Of a stretch of DNA of 64,000 nt, positions 1-11,884 are shown in pieces. The translations under genes and the position numbers were made by a program. The notes under the pieces were generated by a model. The model had not been told where the DNA came from and did no database searches. It saw only the letters and a list, made by a program, of their open reading frames with translations. This DNA comes from Agapanthus africanus (taxonomy: Eukaryota; Streptophyta; Magnoliopsida; Asparagales; Amaryllidaceae). How positions within the stretch are numbered: position 1 is the first letter of the stretch; each line of letters begins with the position of its first letter. Where the stretch lies: assembly GCA_030015575.1 (NCBI GenBank), contig CM057337.1, positions 338,530,583 to 338,594,582 on the forward strand, in the 5' to 3' direction.

Positions 1-835
1 TACTTTAGTCTCGTCGCATTCGCATTCAGTTGGAATGCGGATGCAGGTATGTATATACAGGTGATGGGTATCCTTATGATCCGTCACGAGTTTACTTTAG
101 ATGTTGCCGTATCTTTTTATTGTTGCAAACATTTGGATTAATGTTTGTAAATGGTAATTATGAGCTAGATATCATGATTTAGAGCATTTATTGTGACACA
201 TGCATAAGTGGTGACTCATGGTCTCTTTTCTTGTGCATGTGTCACATTATATGATGGATTTGTGTTGATATGATGAGAGGAGAGAGAGAGGGGCTGCCTA
301 ATGAGAGCTTGGTCTTGTATTTTTTTTCATACACTCTCTCATTTTATCAACACAAGACATAACAAAAGAAAAGTGCTTCTTAACAAAAGAAAAGTGCTTC
401 TTCTTCTTCTTCTTCCTCTAGCTCATAGCCTCCATTAATGGCAACACCTTCAACCTCCATCCAAGCAATGGATGCAAGAGGCAAAGTGATCACAAACATT
501 CTCTACAACACCTTGGACACGTCGGCTAGCACACTTCGTGCCTGAGTTTCTTCGGATGAAGCGGGAGCCCGTAAAAAGACTCGTAGATGTGGTGCCCTTT
601 CCGACGAGGAGATCAAGACCGGAGATGCCGTGAGGAGCTTGGGATGTTGGCCAAAGTCCGAAGGACACGGATCAATCGGTATAGCTCTCTATCCCTTCTC
701 TAGATAGCTAGGTATAGGTTAATGGTTCGATCCGGGTTTTAAGCATACGATAGCGCCAGTTTTCAAGTTAAGAAAAATTTTCGTTTCCGCATTTTGGACT
801 CGGAAAGACGGCCGGGGCGCTACCGTAGTCTTACA
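1..835 (+). repeat. Element D 5' LTR, 3' portion
   Basis: Aligns with 7762-8574 and ends in TTACA directly before the primer site. It carries an extra duplicated AAAAGTGCTTCTT stretch near 370-400 and a TGA inside the short LTR frame that is open in the 3' copy. Confidence 0.95.
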
Positions 836-848
836 TGGTATCAGAGCC
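836..848 (+). other. Primer binding site of D
   Basis: TGGTATCAGAGCC follows the LTR end immediately. It is complementary to the 3' end of initiator methionine tRNA, the usual minus-strand primer of plant copia elements. Confidence 0.93.
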
Positions 849-1043
849 ACACCATTAACCTTTTCTAGCTTGCTCTAACGTGTTTGGAATTTCGATCGAA
901 CGAAATTTTCAAAAACAGCATTTCTAAGTCATCAGTTTCTGTCGATTTTCTTTTGTTGTCAAAAAATTATTTGGTGTATTGCAGAAAATCAGGCAGGGTT
1001 TTTTAAGAAATCTGAGAAAATTTGGCATACTGTTTTTACTGTA

Positions 1044-1093
1044 GCGCGGCGGAACCGCGGCCTTACCCATGCTTTGGCCGAGGTTTCGCGGCC
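1044..1093 (+). other. GC-rich palindromic cassette in D leader
   Basis: Two GC-rich arms, one built on GCGGCGGAACCGCGG (1044-1062) and one on GGCCGAGGTTTCGCGG (1076-1093), are roughly inverted about a 13-nt spacer. The cassette lies about 200 nt after the primer site, as in A, B and C. Some CpG positions look decayed. Confidence 0.7.
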
Positions 1094-2160
1094 GTACTGT
1101 AGCTTCACTTACCAAATTTCTTCAGGTGGTCTATGACTTGGAAATGGGGTTTCTGGTAATTTTATTTTGGTCCCAGATTTGTCTGAGTACTAGGAATTGT
1201 GCTTGGGGCCCACTTCGGGAAATTTGATCGAAAATTTTAAACATGTTAGTTCACAGTATTTATATTATATCTGCGACCGTGAATGTCATTTGATCGGTAA
1301 ATCCTGTCTAATTGCTATAGTCCTTTTAGACGGATTTGCGAACGTGACATTCATGTTGATGTTCTGTGTTGTGCTGTGATGTTGTGGATTTGTCATGGTA
1401 GATAGCCTGGATGCAGTGGTAGTACAGTTTGGTTGTATATGTACATTTGATATTGCGGGGCGAGCGTCCAACATGTGGACTGCCGTCACCGCCTGTTTGT
1501 ATATTATTCTTTTGGGACACGACCGGGCTGAGGTCGATGTACCCGTTGTATATTTTACTTTCTGTATTAGGATTACCCCGCGGAGGGATGCACGGATAGC
1601 TGGGTTCTAGAGGGCAACGGGCCCGCATTTCATGGCTTTGAGACAGAGGGGGCTTCACTCTAGGATTGGCGGGCTATTCGCCGCACTCGTAGGGGGTACA
1701 GGTTGACCCAAGGAGGTGTGCTCAAGTTACCGGATTCCGTGAAGTGCTGGGTGGTCCATTCACGTTGTTGAAGGGGGCTGCCTCGCTTCAGGTTTTGGCG
1801 GGTAACTTGCCGCGCTCGTAGGGGTCTAGGATTTCATTGCACAGGCTATCCACACGACCAGGGGAACGTCGGGTTTTAGTAGCGGCTCTATGAAACCCGG
1901 GGAACCCAGATTATCTGTATTGTTCTGTGATGCTTATTACATTTCTGTGATATTGCATTTTATCACGCCATGAGAGAATATTATATATTGATATATATAC
2001 TAGTAGATGTTGTATATGTTTTACACCCGTGCTAGTCCAGTCCCCGCTCTGTCGTTAGTTAAGTAACCTAACAGGTGATGACGAGACCTAGTGGTGAATA
2101 CGGATGGCATATACGTACATTATATTTTCGTTCTTTTGTGGTGTGATTAATTGATGGGAC

Positions 2161-2182
2161 TGCGTTGATTCGGATCAATGCA
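2161..2182 (+). other. Conserved leader hairpin in D (form of the TTCATTAAT hairpin)
   Basis: TGCGTTGAT and ATCAATGCA pair over 9 bp (one G-U) around TCGG. The same position in A and B reads TTCATTAAT/ATTAATGAA and in C TACATTAAT/ATTAATGTA, so the pairing is kept while the bases differ. Confidence 0.75.
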
Positions 2183-2255
2183 AGCTAAACAAACCTGTTT
2201 GATGTTGTTGGAACATTTTTCAAAAAGCTGTTATTACAAGGACGTTCTCTTTTGT

Positions 2256-2484
2256 TTTGCACAGTGGTATTCGGTTATGAATATCCAGCACCTCGGTTGA
2301 CGAGGCAAGGGCTGAGATCCCTTCACCGGGAGTGACCCCTTGGATAGAAGTTTGCGTCAGGGTAATAACTTCACTATAGCCGATTACTTTTTGCTTTGCA
2401 TCGTGGTATTCAGTTAGAATATCCTGCACCTCATTCTACGGGGAAAGAGCCGAGATCCCTTCACCGGGAGTGACCTCTTTAGCA
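2256..2484 (+). other. Two copies of the three-hairpin leader module in D
   Basis: Copy 1 covers about 2256-2342 and copy 2 about 2394-2484. Each holds a GGTATT...AATATC hairpin, a CCTC-type hairpin and a nested hairpin with inner TCCC/GGGA around TTCACC. The outer stems differ but both pair: CAAGGG/CCCTTG in copy 1 and AAAGAG/CTCTTT in copy 2. Confidence 0.75.
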
Positions 2485-2630
2485 AGAAGTTTTCGCCACT
2501 ATAATTTAAAAAAAAGGCTATCCGATTCCTTCAACGATATCAAGTTCATTACGTTAAAGGTTTTTCTCCAAAAACCTGCCGTAGCCCTCCGTCATTTCAG
2601 ATTATTATTGCTTAGTATTCGTGCTACGTA

Positions 2631-2823
2631 TGTCGTGCATTGCCGAGGCATAGTGTTCGGTAGCTCTGTAATGCTTTTCTGTCGCATGGATAAGTGGATT
2701 GGTTAGGACAGTCATACGGTTATATTGGCGTTGTCAAGGACTCGTACGGGTGGGTTTAACGCAATCAAGATAATGACGGGTTGAACTTGACTAGGACTCT
2801 TTGATATGTTGGCATTGTCAAGG
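2631..2823 (+). other. Triple stem-loop array in D leader
   Basis: Three related units, at 2631-2647 (degenerate), 2725-2739 (TTGGCGTTGTCAAGG) and 2809-2823 (TTGGCATTGTCAAGG), match the three-unit arrays of A, B, C and G. Units 2 and 3 can fold as TTGGC/GTCAA with a G-U pair, and outer flanks also pair (for unit 3, GGACTC with GGGTCC). Confidence 0.65.
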
Positions 2824-3136
2824 TCACTTGGGTCCTAGGGGTAAAAACACACATCGGGAGTTTCTAAAGAAACTGAAACTTGCCAGGCATGCGCATACCT
2901 TCTGGAGTGTGATAATGTGAGTGGATTCCATTACATTATCATGCGATGATAGTTGGATCCCGATTCCCACTGATGAGTTGGTTTACTCCTCGGGTGATCC
3001 CGACTAATTCTTCTTTCAGGTTTGAAGGAGAATTTGACGTTACAGTGGGAGGTTTCCTGATTAGATAAAGTGATAACCATTCTGATCTAGGTTAGAGTGC
3101 ACGCAGAGTGTTTCTTTTCTCTCTCTCTTTGGCAGC

Positions 3137-6100
3137 GACCATGACTCGACCCTTGACTACGACTCAGTGACCAAGTTAACCGAACCTTCTTAAAACACTG
3201 GCTTTTGGATTGTCAGAGTTGCATATCTCATTGCCACTCCTACTCTTACCCTTTTCTCCAGGATACCCCGTATTACTACAAACATCCACTTCCATTGGAT
3301 AAAACCATCGTATGGTTATACACGAACTCGAAGGAACTTATTCGAGGATGGTTTCCGGTTTTAGAGAAAACGAATAGGACTATTCATTTGTCTTTTCCTT
3401 TTATCTTCTCTCAGGTTGTGAGTGTTCCTTGGATTAGGACAGTACACCTATTACGCTTATTGGATAGTCTTCTTCCAAACCATAGGCAGGTGCCGAACGG
3501 TAGGGAATGAAGAAAACCAATTAGCCTAACGATGGTGTACAGAAGGTAATAAGTCAAGACAAATAAAGAGATTAGTAAGAGGGCAAAGTAAATTGCGACT
3601 GCTATCGACGACCAAACCAAGTATTTCTTCGCCAATCCTACATCACCTTTGTATTTCTCCAGAACACTCCGTATCACTACGTAGATCCACAGTTTATTGG
3701 ATACTCCATCGTATGGTTATATACGAACTCAAAGGGACTTGTTCCAGTTCGGGGATGGATTCTGGTTCAGGAGAAATAGGAATAAGGTTTATTCAGTTGT
3801 CTTTTATCTTTACCTTCTCTCGGGTTGCGAGTGCTCTTAGGATAAGGACAATACACCCATTATGCTTATTGGATAGTCTTCTTCCAAACCATAGGCTAGT
3901 GCCGAACGGTAGGGAAGGAAGAAAACCATTTAGTCTAACGAGGGTGTACAGAAGGTAATGACTAAAGACATATAAAGGGATTTGGAGAGATGGCAAAGAA
4001 ATATACGGTTACAGTTGTGAATCTGATAATGGAAGAGGCATTACTAAGAATACCCGGATACTCTTTCGAAACATTTACATGTTTCAGTTTCACTGTGTAT
4101 CGTTTAAAGAAAACTGATTTCCCAATTAACCCTTGCTCCAGAGTATGTATTTATCAGGTTTGATTCTCACATCTGTATGGTTTTACAGATGATGAGTGGG
4201 AGTAAGTTATTGGGAATTGGGTGATCATCCTCATTATATCGGAATTCGTTGTAATTGGTGATATTTGAGGAAATCGCCTGGGCTGTTTGCCGGACGACAA
4301 ATATTTGGTTTTGAATATCCGTTGTTATGCACCAATTTCAAATTGATATATCTGTACGTTTATTTTTATAAAGTGAGATATAACTTTTTGAAATTATGTC
4401 TATGAAATTTACCTATATCAGTGGATGGTTAGGTAAGGAGCATTAAACAACGGTGTAATTCTTCTTAACCATAAGTACAGTTTTCAACCTACGACACACG
4501 GGGAATGAGTTATTAGACTCAAGGGACTTATACAAAGTATTGTATGTTGTCCAGTGTCCATTAGAACAGAGGGGTTAGTACTCGTACTATATTCTGTTTA
4601 CTTATGACTTCTCTAGTTCATAGACAAGTGTTTCGTAGAAACACAAGGTCCAAGTTTTGAGAAGTTATAGGTATATGAATAAAGTAGAGAACCAGGTATT
4701 GCAAGTATCAGGATTCTTCAAGGTAATCGAAGATGTGGATACTTGTGTATGTTATTCAGTTGATAGTAATGATTAGGAGAACTTGCTTCTCTTTCAGGTT
4801 ACTCATAATTGGAAGCACTCCTAAGTTGAGTAATGTTGATCGGCCTCTTTCCATTTAGTTGACATGCACTGGAGACAGCTGCATGATTTGAATCTGGTTC
4901 CAATTAAATCATTGCCTCTGTTTCTATATTGGATATAGAATAGATCATATCTTAACAATGTTAAGGTACGGGGAGTTGTCCGGCTTATGCTTAAAACCAG
5001 ACTCTGGATAACTCAAGGCACGTTTCTGTAATGGTTGTTTGTGGGTTGACCCGGGCTATGACGAGGGTTGACTTTCGACCATCTGGAAGATCAATAGTGG
5101 TATTGTTCTTGACTCGCCACAGTTTTAGTAAAATGGATTTTTTCAGAAAACAGTAATGGGAGTATGGTAGAACTGGAAGTGATTCCAGAACCGCAAACGA
5201 TTCCTGAAAATTTGATAAGAACCTAAAGATTCGATTTGGTTTGACATTCTATTGGCCACTCTGCAGATATGGTAGGTAACCTCAGGCACCTGAGAGGTAC
5301 TCCGGTAGCTTCAAGGACGGTGACAGGGAGGTTCTTGTTTACCCAGACTTGCCATTGCTGTTATTCCAGACTGTGAGACCCGGCAGGAGGATGAGTATAG
5401 CGTCGTTCTAGACCATCTTTAGAAGTGAACGTGTATATGACTCTGCCAGAGGGTTGTCGTAGTCAGTGGGAGCAGCGGAAGCATAGTGGACAGGTAGCTT
5501 ATGTCTATTTATGGACTAAAGAAGATATAGCGGAGATAGATCATCTATTTCTGATGTGACAGTCATAAGTTTGACTTCATCAGAATAAGGGATGGATCTG
5601 TTAAGAAGGTAGTAGGGTGTGATGTCCTGGTATTTGAATGACATACACAGAGTAGGAAGTGAAATTCCTATACTACGATCGGTTATACTTTGGTTGTCAC
5701 ACAGTGGCTTCTTCACATAGGATATGGATATTATATCAGACATTCTGGTTACTAGATCTATGGTTTTAGATCTAGATTTGGGTAGTTTCCCAATCTGGGT
5801 ACTCAGACAGCATTCTACAGGTGTTTTAGAACGGACGACTCCTGGCATGGTAGTGTACCTGCAGGTGATGGAGTCACCCTCTCTAAAGGTGTCTTACAGA
5901 CCAAAGGGGAGAGGGATGTGCATGATTGGCAGATCACTTGCTTAGGCAATTGAGTCAATCATGAGATGTCAAGTACCACACCAGATGTTGTTTTTGCAGT
6001 AGATGCAATAAGATATTGATCCAATCCTGGAGAAACATTCGGAAGCAGTTTTAGAACATAAGTGGATGTTCTAGGGAAAATGATAACAGCAGCCTCCTTC

Positions 6101-6546
6101 GGGAGACAGTTATCATTCTAGGCTTCCAAGGTGACCTGGATGACAGAGTGGCTATCAGAGTTATAGTTTTCCCTCTGACGAGGGGCAGTATTTTAGATAG
6201 GTGGTTCAAGCGGATACTGAGGGAGGTATGGCGCAGGATACTGATTGGTTTCATTGAAGATACAGTCTAAGAAGTTTGGATTTGGAGTTCATTTATGAGC
6301 TAGGTCCTATCAGATATCCAGAAATATTTTAAGATAGGTATTGCTCATTTCGGGAGATGGCTTTCTTCGCGAACTTGAGATAAAGAGAGACATAGAAAGA
6401 AACATCAGGGCGGATCCACTCACTGAGGCTATTCCTCGAACACAATAGTTTCGCAAACGGGCTTTGTAAGACTGATTAGTAGAGGAGTTGGGTGTTCGGT
6501 ATCACACGGGCTGTGAGTATGCGGCATCGCAATAATTAGCTTTGAG
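3137..6546 (+). pseudogene. Degenerate copia pol remnant of D (no gag)
   Basis: The stretch from the pyrimidine tract and CAG near 3135 to the 3' LTR occupies the place of the B polyprotein gene. Short nucleotide matches to B survive, for example around 5170 (the acidic linker after integrase) and around 6410-6470 (the C-terminal codons before the purine tract), but no useful frame remains. I see no counterpart of the gag or CCHC knuckle of C, so D shares the gag-less plan of A and B. Decay is far greater than the roughly 3-4% LTR difference would lead one to expect. D cannot encode its own proteins, and any mobility must have come from other copies. Confidence 0.7.
3235..4010 (+). repeat. 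Tandem duplication of about 400 bp inside D
   Basis: Two diverged direct copies lie about 400-410 bp apart. Shared landmarks are 'CGTATGGTTATA' (near 3310 and 3711) and 'CTTATTGGATAGTCTTC' (near 3456 and 3865). The unit is not recognised in A, B or C. It may be a local duplication of pol remnant. Confidence 0.7.
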
Positions 6547-6550
6547 TGCA

Positions 6551-6560
6551 AGTGGGAGAT
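6551..6560 (+). other. Polypurine tract of D
   Basis: AGTGGGAGAT directly precedes the 3' LTR and matches the tract in A and B ('GTGCAAGTGGGAGAT'). This is the plus-strand primer position. Confidence 0.85.
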
Positions 6561-8574
6561 TGTTGGATATAGTGCCCTCAAAGTCAATTATTGGATCACA
6601 GGAACGTGATTGCAATGATTGAGGGAGGACCTATGCCAGTATGACAGTCTTACTCAAGATGATAGTATGCTATCTGGTTTATCTTTATCATCGTGTACTG
6701 CTTCAGGTAACCTTACAGGTCACTATTACACATTGATAGAGCCCTTAGGATTCTTGCTTGACGACCAGCAGTATGATGGCGATCATATACGTGGGAGCTA
6801 GGGTCTATAAGCACATCCTTAAAAGGTCCCTAGTCGTGGGAGTTTCAAGACTGGGCATCGATACTCCATTAGTAAACTAGTGTATACAGTCGAGACCCCG
6901 ACGAGGGGTGGTGGCCGGTCTCACAAGCCATTGATGTCAGTTGGTTCACGTAAGATGTATACAGGTGCTCATTGGGTTATGAGTACACCGGACAGGACTC
7001 GCCGGGAACATGCTAGTTGGTATTATACCTGACGTCAGATAGCAGTTCCCTGGTGACATGTGTACAGGTTAGTTCATCGACTTGAGATCGTCATTTGTCT
7101 CGTGTGAGTTCCCACTGTGCTTTGATTACTACCCTACCACGACTCAAAGGAGTCGTGCAAACAGGTTTTAGTTGGATATAGTCCCAAGCCACATGGAGGC
7201 AGTGAGCGGATCGACAGGGGTTCGTCTCTCCCGATATTGGAGGTGAGGTCGCGCTGTGTCTAGGAGAGCCATTACACAAAGCCCTCGGCCGAGGCAGGAG
7301 ATTTACTGGTAGGTATTCCAGTAGTATCTCATGATGTTCTGGGCTACACTCCGACACGACGTGTACCGCTTTTGGGGGTCTGACTTTTACCAACCCCCTA
7401 GGCCCGCCATGCGATGCTCATAGACGAACGGACAGGACTGTACGGATATTGTCACTGACAGGCTCAGTAGGGTGTCAGGATGAGTTTTCTCATCGACCTC
7501 CCTTTTGGTCAATACCTGGTAGCCCGTTACGTATGGCTAATACCTCTGACGTGCTAGTGGTTAAATCCACAGCCAAAGTATTGACGAGTCTTTAGAGTCC
7601 CCCACAGACAGTTTCTCAAGTTTCGGGCGAAACGTTATAGAGTCCGTATGATATATGGCAGGGTCCAATCATATACGTGCAGTAGTGCACGGATCATGGT
7701 TGGGAGGATCATACTAGTGGGCTTTGGTTTAAGCTGGATCATAGTATTAGATTTGTTGGATTACTTTAGTCTCATCGCATTCGCATTCAGTTGGAATGCG
7801 GATGCAGGTATGTATATACATGTGAGGGGTATCCTTGTGATCCGTCACGAGTTTACTTTAGATGTTGCCGTGTCTTTTTATTGTTGCAAACATTTGGATT
7901 AATGTTTGTAAATGGTAATTATGAGCTAGATATCATGATTTAGAGCATTTATTGTGTCACATGCACAAGTGGTGACTCATGGTCTCTTTTCTTGTGCATG
8001 TGTCACATTATATGATGGATTTGTATTGATATGATGAGAGGAGAGAGAGAGGGGCTGCCTAATGAGAGCTTGGTCTTGTATTTTTTTCATACACTCTCTC
8101 ATTTTATCAACACAAGACATAACAAAAGAAAAGTGCTTCTTCTTCTTTTTCTTCCCCTAGCTCATAGCCTCCATTAATGGCAACACCTTCAACCTCCATC
8201 CAAGCAATGGATGCAAGAGGCAAAGTGATCACAAACATTCTCTACAACACCTTGGACACGTCGGCTAGCACACTTCGTGCCCGAGTTGCTTCGGATGAAG
8301 CGGGAGCCCGTAAAAAGACTCGTAGATATGGTGCCCTTTTCGACGAGGAGATCAAGGCCGGAGATACCGCGAGGAGCTTGGGATGGTGGCCAAAGACCGA
8401 AGGACACGGATCGATCGGTATAGCTCTCTATCCCTTCTCTAGATAGCTAGGTATAGGTTAATGGTTCGATCCGGGTTTTAAGCATACGATAGCGCTTGTT
8501 TTCAAGTTAAGAAAAATTTTCGTTTCCGCATTTTGGCCTCGGAAAGACGGTCGGGGCGCTACCGTAGTATTACA
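6561..8574 (+). repeat. Element D 3' LTR (2014 bp)
   Basis: Begins TGTTGGATATAG and ends GTATTACA. Several blocks match the LTRs of A, B and C, including 'GTATTGACGAGTC' near 7580 and the 'ACCTGACGTCAGAT' block near 7027, so D belongs to the same family, although its 5' end and its last 800 bp have diverged. Confidence 0.95.
8177..8446 (+). CDS. Short open frame in D's 3' LTR, coding status doubtful
   Basis: An ATG-started frame of 89 codons lies wholly in the LTR. It predicts a small basic protein with a KKTRR patch near residue 48 and no recognised domain. The 5' LTR copy (438-708) keeps most of the frame but has a TGA after about 36 codons. The equivalent region of the A and B LTRs is homologous DNA but does not keep the frame. 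No signal peptide or membrane segment is visible. It is probably a chance frame in an LTR leader; a captured or LTR-specific peptide cannot be excluded. I do not recognise the sequence. Confidence 0.15.
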   Translation: MATPSTSIQAMDARGKVITNILYNTLDTSASTLRARVASDEAGARKKTRRYGALFDEEIKAGDTARSLGWWPKTEGHGSIGIALYPFSR

Positions 8575-9367
8575 GATACGGTCACCCTAGATATCATAGT
8601 ATTACCTTTATGATATAGTTGACCTAGGAGTCGTTGTTTTATTCGATTTCTACCTGATGATGTTTTCTACTCACGAGTTGGCAACTCACCCCCGTTGTGC
8701 CACAGTTCTTGCTGGTTGACCGTATGGATCAGTAGCGGCATCGCTGGCACACAACTTGCATTCGGGTGATTTGCTTTTGTAGGTGGTACATATTGGATCG
8801 TGCCACTCTTGTATTATTATTCCTATTGTATCTAGTCAACTCTATCAATCAAAACTAGTATTTGTATAAATGGTAAGACTTAGAAAGACTTGTGGTTGCG
8901 AGACTTAGAGCGATGGGTTATATGTTTGCTTGATAGATTGATACCTTGCTTTATTTACATTATCCTTTGTGTTGATCTTCGCCGTTGGGCGTCGTATACA
9001 TATATTTTGACTTGCGTGGTTGTGATTCCGCCGATTGGCGAAGAGCTAGCTCCCGCTTGGGGATGCCTTTTATATTATCATGTATATATGGTTTTGGATC
9101 AAAATATACAAGGGAGGTGCTGTCCAAAATTTTAAAAAGACGAAACATGTTTTTCAACTAGTAAAATCCACTTGCATTTTTCATGCTCCATTTTCTATGC
9201 ATTTAAGAAAACATTTGATTTCATCATACATTTATTTCAAAACTTTACCTCTTTTATTTTCTTTAAAAGGTTTAGATTTCTGGGCTTCGGCTTACTTAAT
9301 TTACGTTACGCCTTTAGACGTGGCGTGATTTAAGTGCCGGTCACGAACAAAATGTCGGGTCGTGACA
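8575..9367 (+). repeat. Element F 5' LTR, portion to the right of D
   Basis: Starts GATACGGTCACCC and ends CGTGACA. It matches 58734-59526 throughout, which fixes D's insertion point and the end of F's LTR. Confidence 0.9.
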
Positions 9368-9370
9368 AAG

Positions 9371-9392
9371 TTAGTTTCAGAGCACTAGGTTT
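9371..9392 (+). other. Degraded primer binding site of F
   Basis: TTAGTTTCAGAGCACTAGGTTT resembles the usual TGGTATCAGAGC plus flank, with a few substitutions. It lies 3 nt after the LTR end. Confidence 0.6.
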
Positions 9393-9839
9393 AACCTTGG
9401 TTTGAGTCTAAGTTTGACTATGTGGAGTCCGGGGCGTAATCAATTTCGGAACCTAGGCTTGACCTTACGGAACTTAAACTTGAACAGGGGGTATTAGACC
9501 CGATCTTTCGTTACATAGGTTGACCCTGATTGATGGAGTAGGTGACTCAAGTAAAGTGACGTACCGTGCGTATGTTCCGTGGCATACTTACGATACGAAA
9601 CTCCGCTTAAGTGACCTTAGGATGTACATATCTTGAGACTTGTGATTCTCTTCATTCCCTTGATCATACATCCATTTGAGATTCTTGATTCTATTCGTTT
9701 CCATGATCATACCCTCACTGATTCCGTTTCTCCTTATGATCATGTATCCATTCTGGATCTATTGATTTCTTTCATTCCTTTTATATGTTTCCATCGATAC
9801 ATACTTGAGGTTCCTGTCACCATGGTTTGAGCGCAGATT

Positions 9840-11060
9840 GAGCTGCTGCTAGTGATGCGGTCAGGGCGAGCTCGTTATGGACGAGGACCGACCATCGTGT
9901 TTTCTGGTGACATGGGAACATATTGATTTAGTATTGTGTTGTGACCTCTCGTTTGAGATGAGTGTTTGGTTTTGCACCGGATGATCGGGCCATTGTTAGA
10001 GGCTGCCGGTTGTGAGAGGACTGTTGATGTACAGCCTACCTCAGAGATCGTGATGTCGTCTACCTTGCAGAGAGATGACCCAGCTGTTGCTGAGATTGAT
10101 GTGATGTCGCTTCTAGAGCTTATGAGCTGAGATCGCTGGAGCTTTCAGGCAGAGATGTGACAGAAGATAGCTAGTCTATCTTGAGTTGAGTTGAGCGACT
10201 GAGATGATTCTTCTGATTTGATGCACTGACGTAGGCTCAGTTGAGTTGAAGATTTCCAGTGTGGAGAGTCTTACTCAGATCTAGAGTAGATCGATCCAGA
10301 GATGACAGTGTTCGTTGGATGATCCGATAGGAGATCAGTAAGTTGACCAGTTTCGGATAGGGGACCTCACCTAGATGCGTTGTGAGTTGATCAAGAACGG
10401 ACGAATATAGAAAATTCCTCCGATGGTTGGGATGAGTTCCCAAGGACGTGTTCGGATAGATATCTTCTACAGAGTGATGAAGATACCGAGTTTGTAATTT
10501 CGAGTCCGTGTAAGAGATTCCGGATTGAGCTGTTGTTACTCCCCGTTGAGATTAGAGATCTCATATGTATACAGAGGAGTTGGGATACGGCCGGTTCCTG
10601 AGGAAATGTTATGCTTAGAACGCAGATGTCAAGAAAACGAGAAAAGATTATGTAAGAGTACCAGCCTCCGTATAGTTCGGCATAGGCGAGATCAGAAGAG
10701 ACCTTGAGTAGGTTCCTTCCAGGACACTACTGCGATAAGATTTGCACCGAGGATCAGTTGTGTTACGTGTATTCAGAGGGCCAGAGGCCGACGCCAGTGA
10801 CGTGCTGCTTTATGAGTGGTCATGCAAATTGGCCAAGAGATGACCAGAGGAGTGTCAGAGCGGAATCGTTTCCGTTAGTACACCTGACCGGGCCGACGAG
10901 CCGATGGATTGCGAGATTGGTAATCCACAGAGAGATAAGGACACAGAGACAGAGGACGCCAGACTGTGAGCAGGAGGCAAGTGGATTTTCTTACTCTGCC
11001 AGTTTTGGGCGCACCGACATTTTTCTCGACATTGTAGGAGGTATACCTAAATGTCATTTG
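9840..11060 (+). pseudogene. Degenerate gag remnant of F
   Basis: Frame fragments here read as broken gypsy gag. Around 10785-10845 one frame gives TCCFMSGHANWPRDD, which looks like a mutated CCHC zinc knuckle (CFxCGxxGHxxxDC). The upstream part is rich in short acidic and basic fragments with many stops. Protease, RT, RNase H and integrase do not follow; the sequence runs straight into the dyad array from about 11140. I see no intact frame. The gag identification rests mainly on the knuckle and its place between primer site and purine tract, so it is tentative. Confidence 0.45.
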
Positions 11061-11139
11061 TTGTGATTTGCGTTTGTGATCTGAGTATCACGCTTATATC
11101 ACTTGGATTTTAGTTTTGATGATTGAGTTTCACGATATG

Positions 11140-11286
11140 GTTTTCGTGCACCATGGCTGCACCTACTGGGTATTTACATTTTTGTGCATAATTATTGCAC
11201 TTGATATATGTTTTATACACCGTTGTGTTGGGTTATGATTTGTGCATATTTATTGCACTTGATGTCGATTTTGTGCCTTGGCTGCA
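11140..11286 (+). repeat. Left part of F's GTGCA/TGCAC dyad array
   Basis: Irregular units such as 'GTGCATAATTATTGCAC' and 'GTGCATATTTATTGCAC' recur up to the insertion point of E. The array continues at 33701 on the other side of E. Confidence 0.75.
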
Positions 11287-11713
11287 TGTTCATATCAGAT
11301 TTTTGCATTTTCATATCGCCCAATTTTTATCACATTGCTTATCGGTAGGTACTCTTGAGCCGTGTTTGCTAGTCAATTGCAGGATACAGGTTCTCGGTTC
11401 TAAAACGGTGAAATTCATGGAAAACACGTCAAAAATCCGGGTTCCTGCCAACCACAGATAAAACACGGGTCTCCGCTCTTTATCCGTCTGTTGCCACACA
11501 CCAGTTTAGAAGACAAAATGGCAAATCGATTGTCACCTTCATGCACAAGGCTCAATGGCAACACAAGTTCCAAGAAATCTACGCGGAGCTCAAGAAAATC
11601 TTGACAAAAAGTCCACCTTTCCCTCAACAGAAATTCTAGAAGAAATGTGGAAGTATTTTCAGAAAATACATGTTCCAGACAAGAGGGGACAGCAGACCAG
11701 GGAAGTACCAAGA

Positions 11714-11811
11714 AGCCCATGCCCTGACTCCACCAGAGTGCGGCGGATCCGCGGCATAAGGAGGCTTAGGCCACGGATCCGCGGCCATACTGTGGAGTCA
11801 GGGCATGGGCT
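11714..11811 (+). repeat. Perfect 20-bp inverted repeat enclosing a GC cassette in E's LTR
   Basis: Arms 11714-11733 and 11792-11811 are exact reverse complements (AGCCCATGCC... and ...GGCATGGGCT). The 58-bp loop holds GCGGCGGATCCGCGGC (11740-11755) and CCACGGATCCGCGGCC (11771-11786). The repeat sits about 65-160 bp upstream of the TATA box. It is kept in the 3' LTR at 32553-32650. Confidence 0.9.
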
Positions 11812-11876
11812 TTCAGGGGTAGTTTGGAACTTTTGTAAAGAGGCAGTTTGTTGCCCTAGATTTCATTTTCCCTGCC

Positions 11877-11884
11877 TATAAATA
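11877..11884 (+). promoter_or_regulatory. TATA box of E's 5' LTR
   Basis: TATAAATA lies at LTR position 591, between the inverted repeat and a pyrimidine-rich stretch. The 3' LTR copy is at 32716-32723. Transcription of E presumably starts about 30 nt downstream. Confidence 0.7.

Larger units (their letters stand above)
1..8574 (+). mobile_element. Element D: decayed gag-less Angela-like copia retrotransposon (left end outside window)
   Basis: A partial 5' LTR (1-835), a Met-tRNA primer site (836), a 5.7-kb interior and a full 3' LTR (6561-8574) define one element. The LTRs run TG to CA. The 3' LTR is followed by GATAC, and the same F-LTR sequence without D is present near 58736, so D inserted into F's 5' LTR. 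By eye the comparable LTR parts differ at roughly 3-4% of sites, apart from a duplicated stretch in the 5' copy. No open gag or pol frame survives. The right end, order of parts and family are certain; the left duplication cannot be seen. Confidence 0.93.

Noticed and set aside
10704-11066. 120-codon frame in F as a working gag
   Set aside because: The knuckle lacks required residues and the surrounding frames are full of stops. Treated as a remnant.
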